A stretch of DNA of 64,000 bases. It comes from Heterocephalus glaber (Eukaryota; Chordata; Mammalia; Rodentia; Bathyergidae). A program made the position numbers and the translations under genes. The stretch's first letter is position 1. The number at the start of each line of letters is the position of its first letter. The stretch spans positions 1,835,032-1,899,031 of the forward strand of contig NW_004624748.1 in NCBI RefSeq assembly GCF_000247695.1. Reading direction: 5' to 3'. The notes beneath the pieces were generated by a model. That model was not told where the DNA came from. It made no database searches and saw only the letters and a list, made by a program, of their open reading frames with translations. This document shows positions 48,187 to 58,590 of the stretch, piece after piece.

Positions 48187-48773
48187 CCTTTTCTAAAGGT
48201 GTGTTATTTACTCTGTTGAAGACATGCTTAGGACTGCCTTGAAAAGCCCTTAGTTGAGCCTTGAACAGCATTCTGTAGTTTGATATTTTGTTCCAGTGTT
48301 GTTGGGTTCTTAAACTACCCTGTAGCAACCACTTCCTTATGCACCCCCTGCCCCAAGTGGGCATATCAGACATAGAGTAAAACATTTTCAATTCAGTGAA
48401 CACCAAAACAATAATCTAACCTAAACATGCAGCTGCTTTTCTTTTTCTTTCCCCCAAGAATTTAAATTCTCTACAAAATGGTTAGATATGGGGATCAAGT
48501 TAAAATCCACGTTTCAAGTTAAATTCTGAAGGTTCTGCACAGATATAGCATGACTTTAAATTCATACTAGTATTCATTTTTCTATATTTTCTTTACACAT
48601 CCTAAATAAGCTTCCAGGACCATAATATGTAAGGAGTGACTTTAAAAGTTTTATATTATACTGTGAAGTTCTATTGAATTCCCAGTTTATCAGGATTTAC
48701 CTATTAGCTCAATGCCATACAATTGCTACACAGTGCAAGTGTATGGACACAAAGTATTTCAAATGCAAAACCC

Positions 48774-48867
48774 TTAGCTCTGTGTCATAAATAAATTTGG
48801 GTAAAACCGTAAGCCTTCCACTGAGTCATCTCGGCAAAGATGGCCCATCTTTTCTGCAAGCAGCAAC
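48774..48867 (-). CDS. VPS36: VPS36 last coding exon
   Basis: Acceptor CTTCATTCCTAG; the first base completes a split Arg codon. It encodes [20 protein letters not shown] then [10 protein letters not shown] and TAA (48776-48774). This is the end of the second winged-helix domain and the C-terminus, residues 357-386, identical to human from memory. Confidence 0.97.
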
Positions 48868-48959
48868 CTAGGAATGAAGAGAAGAAAACATAATCATCTG
48901 CCCATTCACAAACACAAACACAAACACAAGTTGTAATGAAGCACAGGGTCCTTATTTAC

Positions 48960-49036
48960 CTTTCTTTGGCCAGGAGAACAGACATTCCCACAAGCTTAGC
49001 AAACTCTTCTGATGTTAGGGATCCCTTTTCTGAAAC
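48960..49036 (-). CDS. VPS36: VPS36 exon, second winged helix
   Basis: 77 nt, phase 0 in and phase 2 out (AG|GTAAAT). It encodes VSEKGSLTSEEFAKLVGMSV then LLAKER, part of the C-terminal winged-helix domain that packs against the other ESCRT-II subunits. Confidence 0.97.
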
Positions 49037-49976
49037 CTAACACAGCAGAAAAAAATGTGACTAATTTAGTTAGATACCTACCTAGGTACCAACCATGCAG
49101 AATATATACCAATATATGCAGGAAATGATTTACTGAATTTTCTACTAAAATCCAAATAATATTCACTTCACTATAGAACTAAACCTTAACTGACACTTAG
49201 TTCTACAAAAATTAAAGGACCCACAACAAATAGAGCAGAGGCTAAAACAGCCACATGAATCCCTTTATAATGTATCAAAGCAATGTACTAAGACCTAGAA
49301 AGGATATTGAATGTTCTGAAAAGAAACATGTAACAAATTCTAATTGACTGTGTATTACATGCTCCAGTAAAGGACCCAAATACATATAGGTTTAATTTTA
49401 AATATGTAGTAGAAATATCTATAGTCTTGAAGTTTTCATCTAGCTTAAAATGAGGCATGTAATAAATATGAAGTATTCAAATTATACAGGCTTAGCATAG
49501 AAGCTATAACAGTATTATTTTAGGTATCCTAATGAGTAATATTGGCAGTTTGGTCAATAAATTCCATCTAAACTACAGTTACTTATTTGTAAAGCACTTA
49601 TCTCACAGAATAACTTCTGGTTTTATAATGCTGCTTATGTAGGTGTTAAAGAAAAAATTTAATTCTGTACAGCATTCTGATTAACAAATAAAAACCTGTT
49701 CTAACACAGAGCTTGTAGAGAAAATCAAGCATCTCACTAATTCTAATTCTTCTTACTTCTAAGAAGTTAAAGGGGTCAATAAGCTTCCAAAATCTTTTTA
49801 AGGTATGACTATGACTAATACATATTCATTGTGAATAACAAGCCATTTTTAATTTAGTCTCTGAATGTTACTTCATAGGGGCATTAAATCCAACAGGAAA
49901 TCCTGCTCCTCAAGTCTCTAAGCACTTGGATGTTGGTGGCAAGCTCTAATGACTGGAGGAAACTGGGTTCACATAC

Positions 49977-50061
49977 TGTCTCCAGGGCTGAGGCCACCAT
50001 TTCCTCTTCCTTGTGGGACTGAAGCTCAATTACCATGACTCCACTGTCAAACACCCGGAGC
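49977..50061 (-). CDS. VPS36: VPS36 exon
   Basis: 85 nt, bounded by CTGGTTTCCAG and ACA|GTATGT. It completes a split Arg and encodes [20 protein letters not shown] then MVASALET, the linker and start of the second winged helix. Confidence 0.97.
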
Positions 50062-50663
50062 CTGGAAACCAGGGATGTGAGAACAAAGTCATGAAACATC
50101 TAGAATATCCAACCACTAAGTAGAACCACATACTTTTTAACTTTCTTTTACATCCAGGCCTGAGGACAATGTTCACCTCAAAACAACATTTAAAACAAAA
50201 TGACTGAAAGTAGAGAACTAAAGGGCACATGAATTAACAGATATTGCAATAAAATTATGAACTAAAATCCACAGCAATAAGATACCTACTTTTTTTAACC
50301 TGAGAAGGAAAATATAATTTAGAGCTAACCATCTGCATTTCTGAATCTCCAGAGACTAACACAAACCACTGGGAAGGTTATTATGACCTGGGAGGAACTC
50401 ACATTCTTATCTTCTTTCTGAAAATCACAAGAGTCTGACTATGAGCCCCATTAGGACACACCCAGCCCTGATAGGATGGAAGCCAGGATGCCAGGATGCC
50501 AGAAGACTTGTAGTACCAGGTGAACTCTGGGCATATATAATGTAATTTTAAGAGGGCAATATTTGTCTTGCCAAGCAGGATGGTAAACTTGGCTGAGCTT
50601 TCCAATTTACCCTATGCAGAATCATGATTACAGATGGCAAACTTCCTGTGGACGTTCCTTTAC

Positions 50664-50728
50664 CTGAGAGGTAATTTCAGTACTTCCAGCATCTTGCACG
50701 CATTTACTAAATCTTCTGGTGAGAGCAA
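50664..50728 (-). CDS. VPS36: VPS36 exon
   Basis: 65 nt, acceptor TTTCCCCATCAG, donor AG|GTAAAG (phase 2). It encodes [20 protein letters not shown] then L, the end of the first winged helix. Confidence 0.97.
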
Positions 50729-50984
50729 CTGATGGGGAAAAGAAATCCAGTTACATTGCAAATTAATAATGTGATGCTATACAACTGTAATGATTACAAA
50801 AACAGAGTAAGAAATTTTTTAAATTATCAATAAGGATTTCATGTGACTTAATCATTATAATGCAAAAAGGATTAATGGAGGAGCTAAAGATTTCAATTCA
50901 TTAAAGCAGTGCTATTCATAGAAATGTAATGCAGGCTATATATATAACTTTAAATTTTCCAAAAGCCACATAAGAGGTTAAAGG

Positions 50985-51048
50985 GGTAGGAATGGAGCTC
51001 AGTGGCAAGGCTCTGTATTCAAACTCCAGCACCACAACAAAAAAAAAT
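50985..51048 (+). repeat. Older ID/tRNA-type SINE
   Basis: Sense: GGAATGGAGCTCAGTGGCAA and CAAACTCCAGCACCACAAC. It is directly followed by a young antisense copy. Confidence 0.65.
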
Positions 51049-51144
51049 GGTTTTTTTTGTTTGTTTGTTTTGTTTTGGTACCGAGAATCGAACTCGGGTC
51101 CTTGCACTTGCACAGCAGGCGGCGAAACCACTGAGCTAAAAGGC
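51049..51144 (-). repeat. ID-like SINE
   Basis: Antisense: (TTTG)n tail, GGTACCGAGAATCGAACTCG and GAGCTAAAAGGCCCA. It is slightly shortened at its 5' end. Confidence 0.9.
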
Positions 51145-51289
51145 CCAAAAATGTTTTGAGATACTGACATTTAACTTTCTTTATTTTGTACACAGTCTTC
51201 TAAATCTAGTATGTTACAAGTTCATAACTGTCCCAGATAGCAAATGAGTAGCTACCCTTTTGCATGGTGACAAGCACAGCTCTGAGTCA

Positions 51290-51515
51290 CACAGGATGAT
51301 CCCAGAGCCTGCCAGGCCTGGATCCAAATCCCTGTTAGAGCACTGTTTCCAGTCATGGCCTTGGTCAAGTTATTTAATGGAAAACTCAATTTCCTCATCC
51401 TTAAACTATCCCTGAGATAGGGATAGTGGAGTAGGTACCTCACTGAGTTCCTGGAGGGATAATGAGGTAACATGTGCAGAATGCCTGATGGACAGTAAGA
51501 ACTTAGCGACGGCAG
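51290..51515 (+). repeat. MIR element
   Basis: CCTGGATCCAAATCCCTGTTAG, TTGGTCAAGTTATTTAATGG, then GGATAATGAGGTAACATGTG, in the order of a MIR core. Confidence 0.75.
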
Positions 51516-51736
51516 CTGTGATGACTATTCAAATAAAGATAGAACAGAGCCTTAACTTGTGAGACTGGGGTGAGGCTGGAAAGATGTATGTGAGTCATTT
51601 GCACAGGTGACTGCTGACACCACAACACTGCATTTGACTGCTAGGGTACAGGGTACCCAAGAGAATCCTGGAGCCATATGTGTATGACAGGCCAATGACA
51701 GCTAAGGATAGCCACTGATGATATACACCCAAGGGG

Positions 51737-51824
51737 GCCGGGGATTTAGCTCAGTGGTTCTGCGGCCTGCCTCAAAAGTGCAAGGAACTGAGTTCAATCC
51801 CCGGTACCAAAAAAAAAAAAAAAT
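51737..51824 (+). repeat. ID-like SINE
   Basis: Sense copy in a VPS36 intron with intact A box TAGCTCAGTGG. Confidence 0.93.
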
Positions 51825-52264
51825 TCTCCCTGATATACTACCAAGGAAGGTGGCTTTCCCTTTGTACTATCTACATGGGAATCTGTGTCCAGCCAAGTTA
51901 ATTCAAGAGTTAACTATTGCAGAGAATAAGCTTCCTGCACATCTTCACTCATCACAACACAAATGCAGAATATTAGAGCTGAAAGTTATTGATCAGTCCA
52001 AACCCTTACCTTGAAGGTAAAAAACTGAGTCCTTGAGACGATAAGTAAGCTACCCAAGGTCACTCAGCAAACCACTAACAAACCAAGAACACAATCTACC
52101 TCTTAGATCCCAAAACAGTATTCTTTTCACCACACCATACTGCTTCTCAAAATAGCTCTGACATTCACAACCCTTCCTCAAATTGTATTCACTGTGGGAG
52201 AACTTGTATTACATCAAGAAAGTCTATATTTAGCTAGAAAAGTATCTAAATATGGTATTCTTAC

Positions 52265-52330
52265 TTCCATTCCTCGAGCTCGGTTTACTAAACAGTACAC
52301 TTCTGTGAGTGACATTATTCCCCCTCGCTC
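52265..52330 (-). CDS. VPS36: VPS36 exon
   Basis: 66 nt, phase 0-0, bounded by ATTTTAACAG and GAA|GTAAGA. It encodes [20 protein letters not shown] then ME, within the first winged-helix domain. Confidence 0.97.
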
Positions 52331-52454
52331 CTGTTAAAATATGAAAAACAAGTAAAATTAGCACCAGTAAGTATTTCTTAGCAAAATTCGTAATCAGAGC
52401 AAAATCACAAATCAGAAAATTCTTGTTTTTAAAATTGTATTTATACAGTTTTCT

Positions 52455-53275
52455 TGTGTATAAGGGGTGACAGAAAAATACATTTAGTGTTTAAATTTTT
52501 TAAAATTTTACAGTAAAAGCGATTGTCATTAATCTGTCTTAAAATATTCTTCACTTTGAATGCTTACCCTATTGTTCTTGCTACTTTCTGAAACAGTCCC
52601 GGAAGCCCTCTTTTATGAGTACCTTTAGTTACGCTATCATGGCTGCTTCAATGTCCTGAATCAATTTAATACATTTACCTTTCATGGTCATTTTGACTTT
52701 GAGGAAGAGCCACAAGTCACACAGCACCAGATCCAATGAATAAGGTAGATGAGGACATACTTGTAATGTTTTTATTTGACAGAAATTGCTATAAACGATA
52801 GATCAACGAGGAGTGTTCAAAAAATATGAATGTTTAAATTTAAAAATGTATTACAGTAAAAGACACATTGCCATTAATACCCTCAAAATACTCCCTTCTC
52901 ACTTCAAACACAATTATCCCATTGTTCTTGTTTTTATTTTTCCATTGTTCTTGTTAATGTATCTTTTACTGTAGAAAGTTTTTAAAATTTAAACATTCGG
53001 AGGAGATGGGGAAAGGAAAGAATGGAAAGGAAAAATTATGAGAAAAGAAAAAAAAAGGGAAATGAAGTATGTAAATAGGGAAGGGCGCACAGGAAATGGG
53101 GAAAAAATAAGAACCAAGATACATCATGTACAGGTACAAGCACCCAAAGATAAATGTAAATGTACTGTATACCTAAAATGTACCAATAAAAGAATTTAAG
53201 TAAAAAAACAACAACAAATAAATAAATAAAATTTAAACATTCAACATATTTTTCAATCACCACTTATCTCTCAAA
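52455..53275 (-). mobile_element. Mariner-type DNA transposon relic
   Basis: The minus strand at about 52590-52760 resembles the C-terminal end of a mariner transposase (…CTGTGTGACTTGTGGCTCTT…, the Cys-Asp of the last catalytic block) with stops. Inverted termini are recognisable: GACAGAAAAATACATTTAGT near 52470 and, on the opposite strand, the AAAATTTAAACATTC-bearing end split by an L1 at 52999-53227. A second diverged terminus lies near 52805-52870 (GAGTGTTCAAAAAATATGAA), so two copies or a rearranged copy are possible. Confidence 0.65.
52999..53227 (+). mobile_element. Short LINE-1 3' end with 15-bp TSD
   Basis: A 229-bp element: purine-rich 3' UTR, then ATACCTAAAATGTACCAATA and an A-rich tail. 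Perfect TSD AAAATTTAAACATTC at 52984-52998 and 53228-53242, made from the mariner terminus. Confidence 0.88.
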
Positions 53276-53354
53276 ATTTCAGTATTTGGACCGATGTCAT
53301 TATTAGTGCTTTAGCATTTACTTAAATGAAAAGGGGCTCCCAACTACATTTGGG

Positions 53355-53442
53355 GGGGCCGGGGATTTAGCTCCGTGGTTCCGTCGTCTGCCTCGCAAGC
53401 GCAAGGTCCTGAGTTCAATCTCCAGTACCAAAAAAAAAAAAG
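53355..53442 (+). repeat. ID-like SINE
   Basis: Sense copy, nearly consensus, in a VPS36 intron. Confidence 0.93.
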
Positions 53443-53706
53443 CAAACCCAAAAATAAGACACAGATCAATCAAATGTAATGTTGAAAAGACAAACTGTAC
53501 GATAAAACATAAACACTATTTGGATATTTGGTGATATTAAGGATTTAAATTTGGGGGAATATGAAATGAAATTACATTTATGTATAAAGGAAATCTTATA
53601 ATTACTGAAATACTTATAGATAAAATGATGTGATGTTTGGGATTTGCTTTGAAATAATTTTGAATGGACATTGGTTTATAGATGAAGCTGGATAAAAGGC
53701 TTACAG

Positions 53707-53801
53707 AGGGCTGTGGATTTAGCTCAGTGGTTTCACCACCTGCTGCGCAAGCGCAAGGACCCGAGGTCGAGCCCCAGTACCAAAAACAAAAAAACAAAAA
53801 A
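53707..53801 (+). repeat. ID-like SINE
   Basis: Sense copy with TSD AAGGCTTACAGA on both sides. It lies 53 bases from an antisense copy. Confidence 0.93.
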
Positions 53802-53854
53802 GGCTTACAGAGATTCATTATGTTATTTATTCTGGCATAAGCTTGACATAGTTC

Positions 53855-53938
53855 TTTTTTTTTCTGGTACCGGGGATCGAACTCGGGACCTTGCGCTTGC
53901 AAGGCAGGCAGCGACACCACTGAGCTAAACCCCCAGCC
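53855..53938 (-). repeat. ID-like SINE
   Basis: Antisense copy with TSD CTTGACAT. It forms an inverted pair with the copy at 53707-53801. Confidence 0.93.
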
Positions 53939-54142
53939 CTTGCTTGACATATTTCTTAAACATGTGCTTTAAAAAGTTTTGATCACCTGAATGCTGTTAG
54001 ACTAGATGAATATGTATTGTAGAATTATTAACAGTATACTAAACATTAAAGATTAGATATACAGAAATATATCTATAGAGACATCACATTTCTTTTAAAA
54101 ATAAAAACACTATCAAATAGACTTAGAAAGTTAGACGTCTGA

Positions 54143-54230
54143 GGTTGGGGATTTAACCCAGTGGTTCCGACACCTGCCTCGCAAGCGCAAGGACCCAAGG
54201 TCGATCCCCAGTACCAAAAAAAAAAAAAGA
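54143..54230 (+). repeat. ID-like SINE
   Basis: Sense copy with A box altered to TTAACCCAGTGG. It lies 182 bases from a VPS36 exon. Confidence 0.9.
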
Positions 54231-54411
54231 AAGGCAATTTAGACTATTACAAAGACTCATTAATAAGTAAACTAAGCTAATTTTAATATTCATAAAGAAA
54301 AAAAAATGTCAATTGATAATAACCCCACCATGAAAGGAGTTATGCTCTTAAGATTTCTGATAATATGGACATAGTTAACAGTTTTAAAAGTACCCTTAGG
54401 TTTAGTTTTAC

Positions 54412-54546
54412 CTCTAAAGGTGCCTGCAATATTCCAGCCAGCTGTTTGGCCAGCTGCATGTGGTACTGTGTGCCTGAGCCGTAGGTTTCCCTGGTAACTG
54501 GGTTAGCTATTCCCATGCTCAGCAAGTAGGACTTAAATCTGATCGT
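54412..54546 (-). CDS. VPS36: VPS36 exon, first winged helix
   Basis: 135 nt, phase 0-0, acceptor CTCTCATTGTAG, donor GAG|GTAAAA. It encodes [40 protein letters not shown], then QAPLE: the conserved core of the Snf8/Vps36 family fold. The residue after GILQ is Ala, where human has Val. Confidence 0.97.
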
Positions 54547-54917
54547 CTACAATGAGAGGAAAAAATGCATAAAAAGATTTCAGGATTAGACTCTCCACCT
54601 CAACATCTGAAATCTTTTCATCATAAGTGCAATCTGCTCAATTATTTCTCTAGATACCCATTTCTCCTACTGTGCTTCTATTCTGTGAACTATAAGGCAA
54701 TGGATGTATAATAGTTTTTTGCAGAAACCTAATCTCCATTCTTCTATCGTGGCCTCTCATACCCTGTTCACTTCACAAATTTGGTGCAAGAGAACATTTA
54801 GATAATGACTATTTTATATTTAACACCAACCAAATGATATAACCAAAAACTTAAAATATGGATGTGTCCATAATGTAGACAAATTTCATGAACAGAGATC
54901 AAGTCGAGGGATAACTA

Positions 54918-55040
54918 CAGCCAAGTATGGCGCAAACGCTATAATCCCAGTACTCTAGGAGACTGAGGCAGGAGGATTGCAAGTTTGAGCCCAGCCTGGG
55001 TAACTTAGCAAGACTTTGTCTCAAAATAAAAAATAAAAGA
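54918..55040 (+). repeat. B1-type SINE
   Basis: Sense: CTATAATCCCAGTACTCTAG, GAGGCAGGAGGATTGCAAG and CAAGACTTTGTCTCAAAAT. Confidence 0.8.
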
Positions 55041-55042
55041 GG

Positions 55043-55130
55043 AGGGTCAGAGATTTAGCTCAGGGTTCCACTGCCTACCTTGCAAGCGCAAGGACCTGAG
55101 TTTGATCCCTGGAACCAAAACAAAAAAAAA
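55043..55130 (+). repeat. ID-like SINE
   Basis: Sense copy inserted at the tail of the B1 element. The motif AAAATAAAAGAGG recurs on both sides. Confidence 0.88.
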
Positions 55131-55147
55131 TAAAATAAAATAAAAGA

Positions 55148-55216
55148 GGGGGTTGAGGATGTAGCTTAGTGCAAAGGCTCTAGCTTTAATTCCCAGCACA
55201 GCCCCCCAAAAAAGCA
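55148..55216 (+). repeat. Older ID/tRNA-type SINE
   Basis: Sense: TTGAGGATGTAGCTTAGTGC and TTTAATTCCCAGCACAGCC. Confidence 0.7.
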
Positions 55217-55301
55217 ATCTGGTAAATCACAAAAATGTCACTGTTACTGGTGCTATTGATGTAATCTGCTTTCTAATGCTTTAAAAAAAAAAAGCATCCT
55301 G

Positions 55302-55387
55302 GGCTGGGGATTTAGCTCAGTGATTCTGCTGCCTGCCTCATAAGCGCAAGGGCCCAAGTTCGATCCCCAGTACCAAAAAAAAAAAAG
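55302..55387 (+). repeat. ID-like SINE close to a VPS36 splice donor
   Basis: Sense copy whose A tail ends about 10 bases downstream, in gene sense, of the donor at 55396 of the neighbouring exon. Confidence 0.93.
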
Positions 55388-55396
55388 CCTCTTTAC

Positions 55397-55474
55397 CTCA
55401 TCTTCTGTAATGTCACCTTGCTTTTCTTTAATTTTATTAGCAATTGATTTTGATAATTCCACCATTTCTTTAGC
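55397..55474 (-). CDS. VPS36: VPS36 exon, coiled coil
   Basis: 78 nt, phase 0-0, acceptor TCTTTTGACAG, donor GAG|GTAAAG. It encodes [20 protein letters not shown] then DITEDE, helical linker leading into the first winged helix. Confidence 0.97.
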
Positions 55475-55591
55475 CTGTCAAAAGAAAAGACTGAAAAGAA
55501 ATAATGTTCCCAAAATATCTTCTAACAAAACACGTATTTTCAAAATGGTGTTATAACTGGTATGAATTTCAGAGGTGTAAATGACATATAC

Positions 55592-55624
55592 CTTGATCAT
55601 TAACTTGCTGAGGTCTTCAAAGGC
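55592..55624 (-). CDS. VPS36: VPS36 33-nt micro-exon
   Basis: Only 11 codons (AFEDLSKLMIK), phase 0-0, acceptor CCTCATTTCAG, donor AAG|GTATAT. It lies in the helical linker. It is too short for ORF finders and was placed by conserved protein order. Confidence 0.96.
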
Positions 55625-55953
55625 CTGAAATGAGGAAAGAAATGTTTGTTGGAATCTGTCTAAAGAATTAAAATATTTTAAAGCAATGAAGCACCACCTC
55701 TATTTTCCTCCCTATCATATAAATTTATGAAGTTTTCTTACAAATATAACTTAATAAAATAATTATATAAATAATACATATATTTTATTCTAAAAGTGAC
55801 ATTTTAGCTAAGAAAATATTTTCTAAAACAAACTGTAACAAAAACATCAAATTTTCAAAGAGATTAACTGTTATTATGGATCAAACATTAAAAAATAACA
55901 TTCAGTTCACAAAATATTATTCACTGTATTTAACACAAATAAGAAAATATGTC

Positions 55954-55999
55954 GCCTGCCTCACAAGCGCAACTGAGTTCGATCCCCGGTACCAAAAAA
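55954..55999 (+). repeat. ID-like SINE, ultra-short copy
   Basis: 46 bases (GCCTGCCTCACAAGCGCAAC then GAGTTCGATCC and GGTACC plus A run) with perfect 13-bp TSD AAGAAAATATGTC (55941-55953 and 56000-56012). Confidence 0.88.
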
Positions 56000-56225
56000 A
56001 AGAAAATATGTCACTAGTTTGCCTAATAGGAGATCAAGAATCAAAGGCATTATAAATTTTTCCTGGCTGAAGATGCCAATACACAGCTGCAAGAATACTT
56101 TCTGGGACACAATAATTTTTATTGTAGTAGCAGGTATGATTTAACTGAAACAGTAAGCCTAAGCCTCTGAGAATTAACCTTTTATAACTGTGAATATGGT
56201 GTATATCAGACACAAAAAAAGCATT

Positions 56226-56352
56226 CATGCCAGATGTGGTAGCACATGCGTATAATCCCAGCACTCAGGAGGCTGAGGCACAAAGATCATCATGAGTTCA
56301 ATGACAGCCTGGGCTACATAATGAGACCTTGTCTCAAATAACGCCCCCAAAA
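56226..56352 (+). repeat. B1-type SINE
   Basis: Sense: CCAGATGTGGTAGCACATGC, TATAATCCCAGCACTCAGGA and GAGACCTTGTCTCAAATAA. Confidence 0.85.
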
Positions 56353-56465
56353 AAGCATTCAAATACCACCAAACATATCTGAATAAAACCCATCCATTGC
56401 TTCATTTACTACAACAAATATTCAAAGGCCTCTTCAAATTTAATCAGACATATTTCTTTTTTCTT

Positions 56466-56555
56466 TCTTTTTTTTTTTTTGGTACCAGGATAGAACTCAG
56501 GACCTTGAGCTTGTGAGATAGGTGGTGGAACCAATGAGCTAAATCCCCGGCCCCA
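56466..56555 (-). repeat. ID-like SINE
   Basis: Antisense copy: T-rich tail, GGTACCAGGATAGAACTCAG and GAGCTAAATCCCCGGCCCC. Confidence 0.9.
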
Positions 56556-57055
56556 ACATGTTTCTAATATATTATTTCAAGTTACTGAAAATTTACTGCC
56601 TTTGTAGAATTTCTTGTCTAACTGATAAGCACAGATGTTATTTTTTAAATCAATTAAACAATGAAAAATCGGTCCATATAGTGGTCTGATATATACACTA
56701 TAATCATGGCTCAGGGCTCAGATCAGCTTATATTCATCTGCAGGAAGGTATTCCTCATCTGCTAACAGATTCTGCTAAAAGAATAGTGTGGTATAAGATT
56801 CTTATGGCCAGCTCACTAAGGCTTACAAGGAAAACAAAAGAGAATGTGCACACACCTAACAGGAATTTCCTCAGATAAACAAAAAGCTTAAATAATGGAT
56901 TCTTATCAGCAGCCACCAGCAGATGCAGGAAACTCTTTGTGGGAAGCTCTGGGCACCAGCTCTGAAACTAAGGCAACTCTGACATTTAAATGGGGGGCAA
57001 ATCATACACAGAAATTTTACGTACTATTTACTCTGACTCTATAAAATACAAGTAA

Positions 57056-57078
57056 GTTCGATCCCCGGTACCAAAAAA
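57056..57078 (+). repeat. ID-like SINE, 3' end only
   Basis: GTTCGATCCCCGGTACC plus an A tail, 23 bases in all. The TSD is unclear. Confidence 0.75.
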
Positions 57079-57252
57079 GAAAGAAAAAATATGTAAATAT
57101 ACAGATTTCTTTTACTTGTGTAAAGAAAACTAGTAAGAATTTTATATGGTAAATCATTCATTATATTTTCATAGAAAACTATTCTTAATAAGTCCACATA
57201 AAATCATCTACTAGCCTTTACTGACTAGATAGTCAATAAAAAGTATAAATGT

Positions 57253-57277
57253 GTCGATCCCTAGTACCAAAAAAAAA
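57253..57277 (+). repeat. ID-like SINE, 3' end only, with TSD
   Basis: 25 bases (GTCGATCCCTAGTACC plus A run) between perfect copies of AAGTATAAATGT (57241-57252 and 57278-57289). Confidence 0.88.
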
Positions 57278-57289
57278 AAGTATAAATGT

Positions 57290-58507
57290 ATTTCAGATCT
57301 ATAAAAATTTCAAGTAATTGAAAAGTAAAAGCTTCCTCACTTTTATTTCTATTTTCTAAAATTTGAAATTAACCAATTATCAAAAAATGGGTGAGAAATC
57401 TACAATAAAAATTAAAGCAAAATGGAAGATATGCATACCCATTCAATTATTTCATCTGCCAGTTTACAGAAAATTCTACGGCTCTACTACACCCAGGATC
57501 AAATTTCCAAATTTCCAAGATGATACCCGTTTTAAAACTACAAGTAACCTCATAAGCTGACTTATAGAATTATTTTGTTACTTTCAGTCATTACTTTGGT
57601 TATTAGTTTCAGTGACTATGATTATATATTTGAATTTCTACTCTCAATACTCTCAGTTCTGCACCTTTGTATATTCCTTTCCCTCTACGAGCATTTGTTT
57701 GTGACTGCCAGCACCTAGTCGTCTTCCAGGCCTTGAATTCTAAGTTCCGGCTATTAACAAGCCTTTCTTGACCCCGGTGGGAATTGGGGACTGTGTCATG
57801 TGCTCCTGCTGCACCCTGGTTTTCTCCTCACAAGGTGTTTTTCCCACAGTACTCAGTACCTGCTTCCCTGCCTGCACCTGGACCATGATTACAGTATCTA
57901 CAGCATCTGTGTGGGGTCCAGCAAAGTAGAGACAAAGCCTATCTGCTGAATAAATCAATGATCTACATGATAGAACACAACGCTGTGTAGAATCCTTTGG
58001 TACCCAACTCCATGAGAATTAGACTAAACTACAATATCTTATATCATAAATTAAGAAAAACTTTATTTTGAACATAACGCCAACATATGAAAATAGTCAG
58101 AAAAAAGAATACAAATAATTCAAAATTCAAAATAAATACTGCGCTTTTCAATGCCATTGCCCTAAGAAAGTGCCAAGACACAGAGCATGACACTGGGTGT
58201 TGCTGAAAAAGGACAGTGCCAGCACCTGCAGGTGACAGAGTGATGCTGACATGGTGGACTGCATACTTGCCTGCAAACAAGGAGAGCTGGGGGCTCATCC
58301 CTCTGGTGCCAAATCTAGTCACTTGCTCAGAGACAATTTCTTCTCTGGAGAATAAGAACCAACCCTTCAAATGCTAGAATGTCAATATTGATTGGAAATA
58401 AGAGAATCCTGAAAAGATGAGGGCTGTGGGGGCATAGTTTTTGAATCACTCCAAATCACACCATAAATGCAGAAAGGACAATTAGATCTTAAAACCAAAA
58501 CCCCATA
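57290..58507. other. VPS36 intron sequence
   Basis: No exon or young repeat recognised. Possibly includes very old L2/MIR debris near 57600-57960, which I could not assign with confidence. Confidence 0.4.
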
Positions 58508-58590
58508 GGGGCTGGGGATTTGGCTCAGTGGCGCTTGTGCCTGCCTCACAAGCACAAGGTCCTGAGTTCGATCCCTGGTACAAAAAAAAA
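58508..58590 (+). repeat. ID-like SINE
   Basis: Sense copy; the short repeat CCCATAG is found on both sides. Confidence 0.9.

Larger units (their letters stand above)
45831..48773 (-). other. VPS36 3' UTR (probable)
   Basis: The stretch from the stop codon to a canonical minus-strand AATAAA (45836-45831) is nearly free of young repeats, except an old SINE at 48105-48186, as expected of a transcribed UTR. Another AATAAA lies on the minus strand near 48092 and could give a shorter form. The extent is inferred. Confidence 0.5.
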
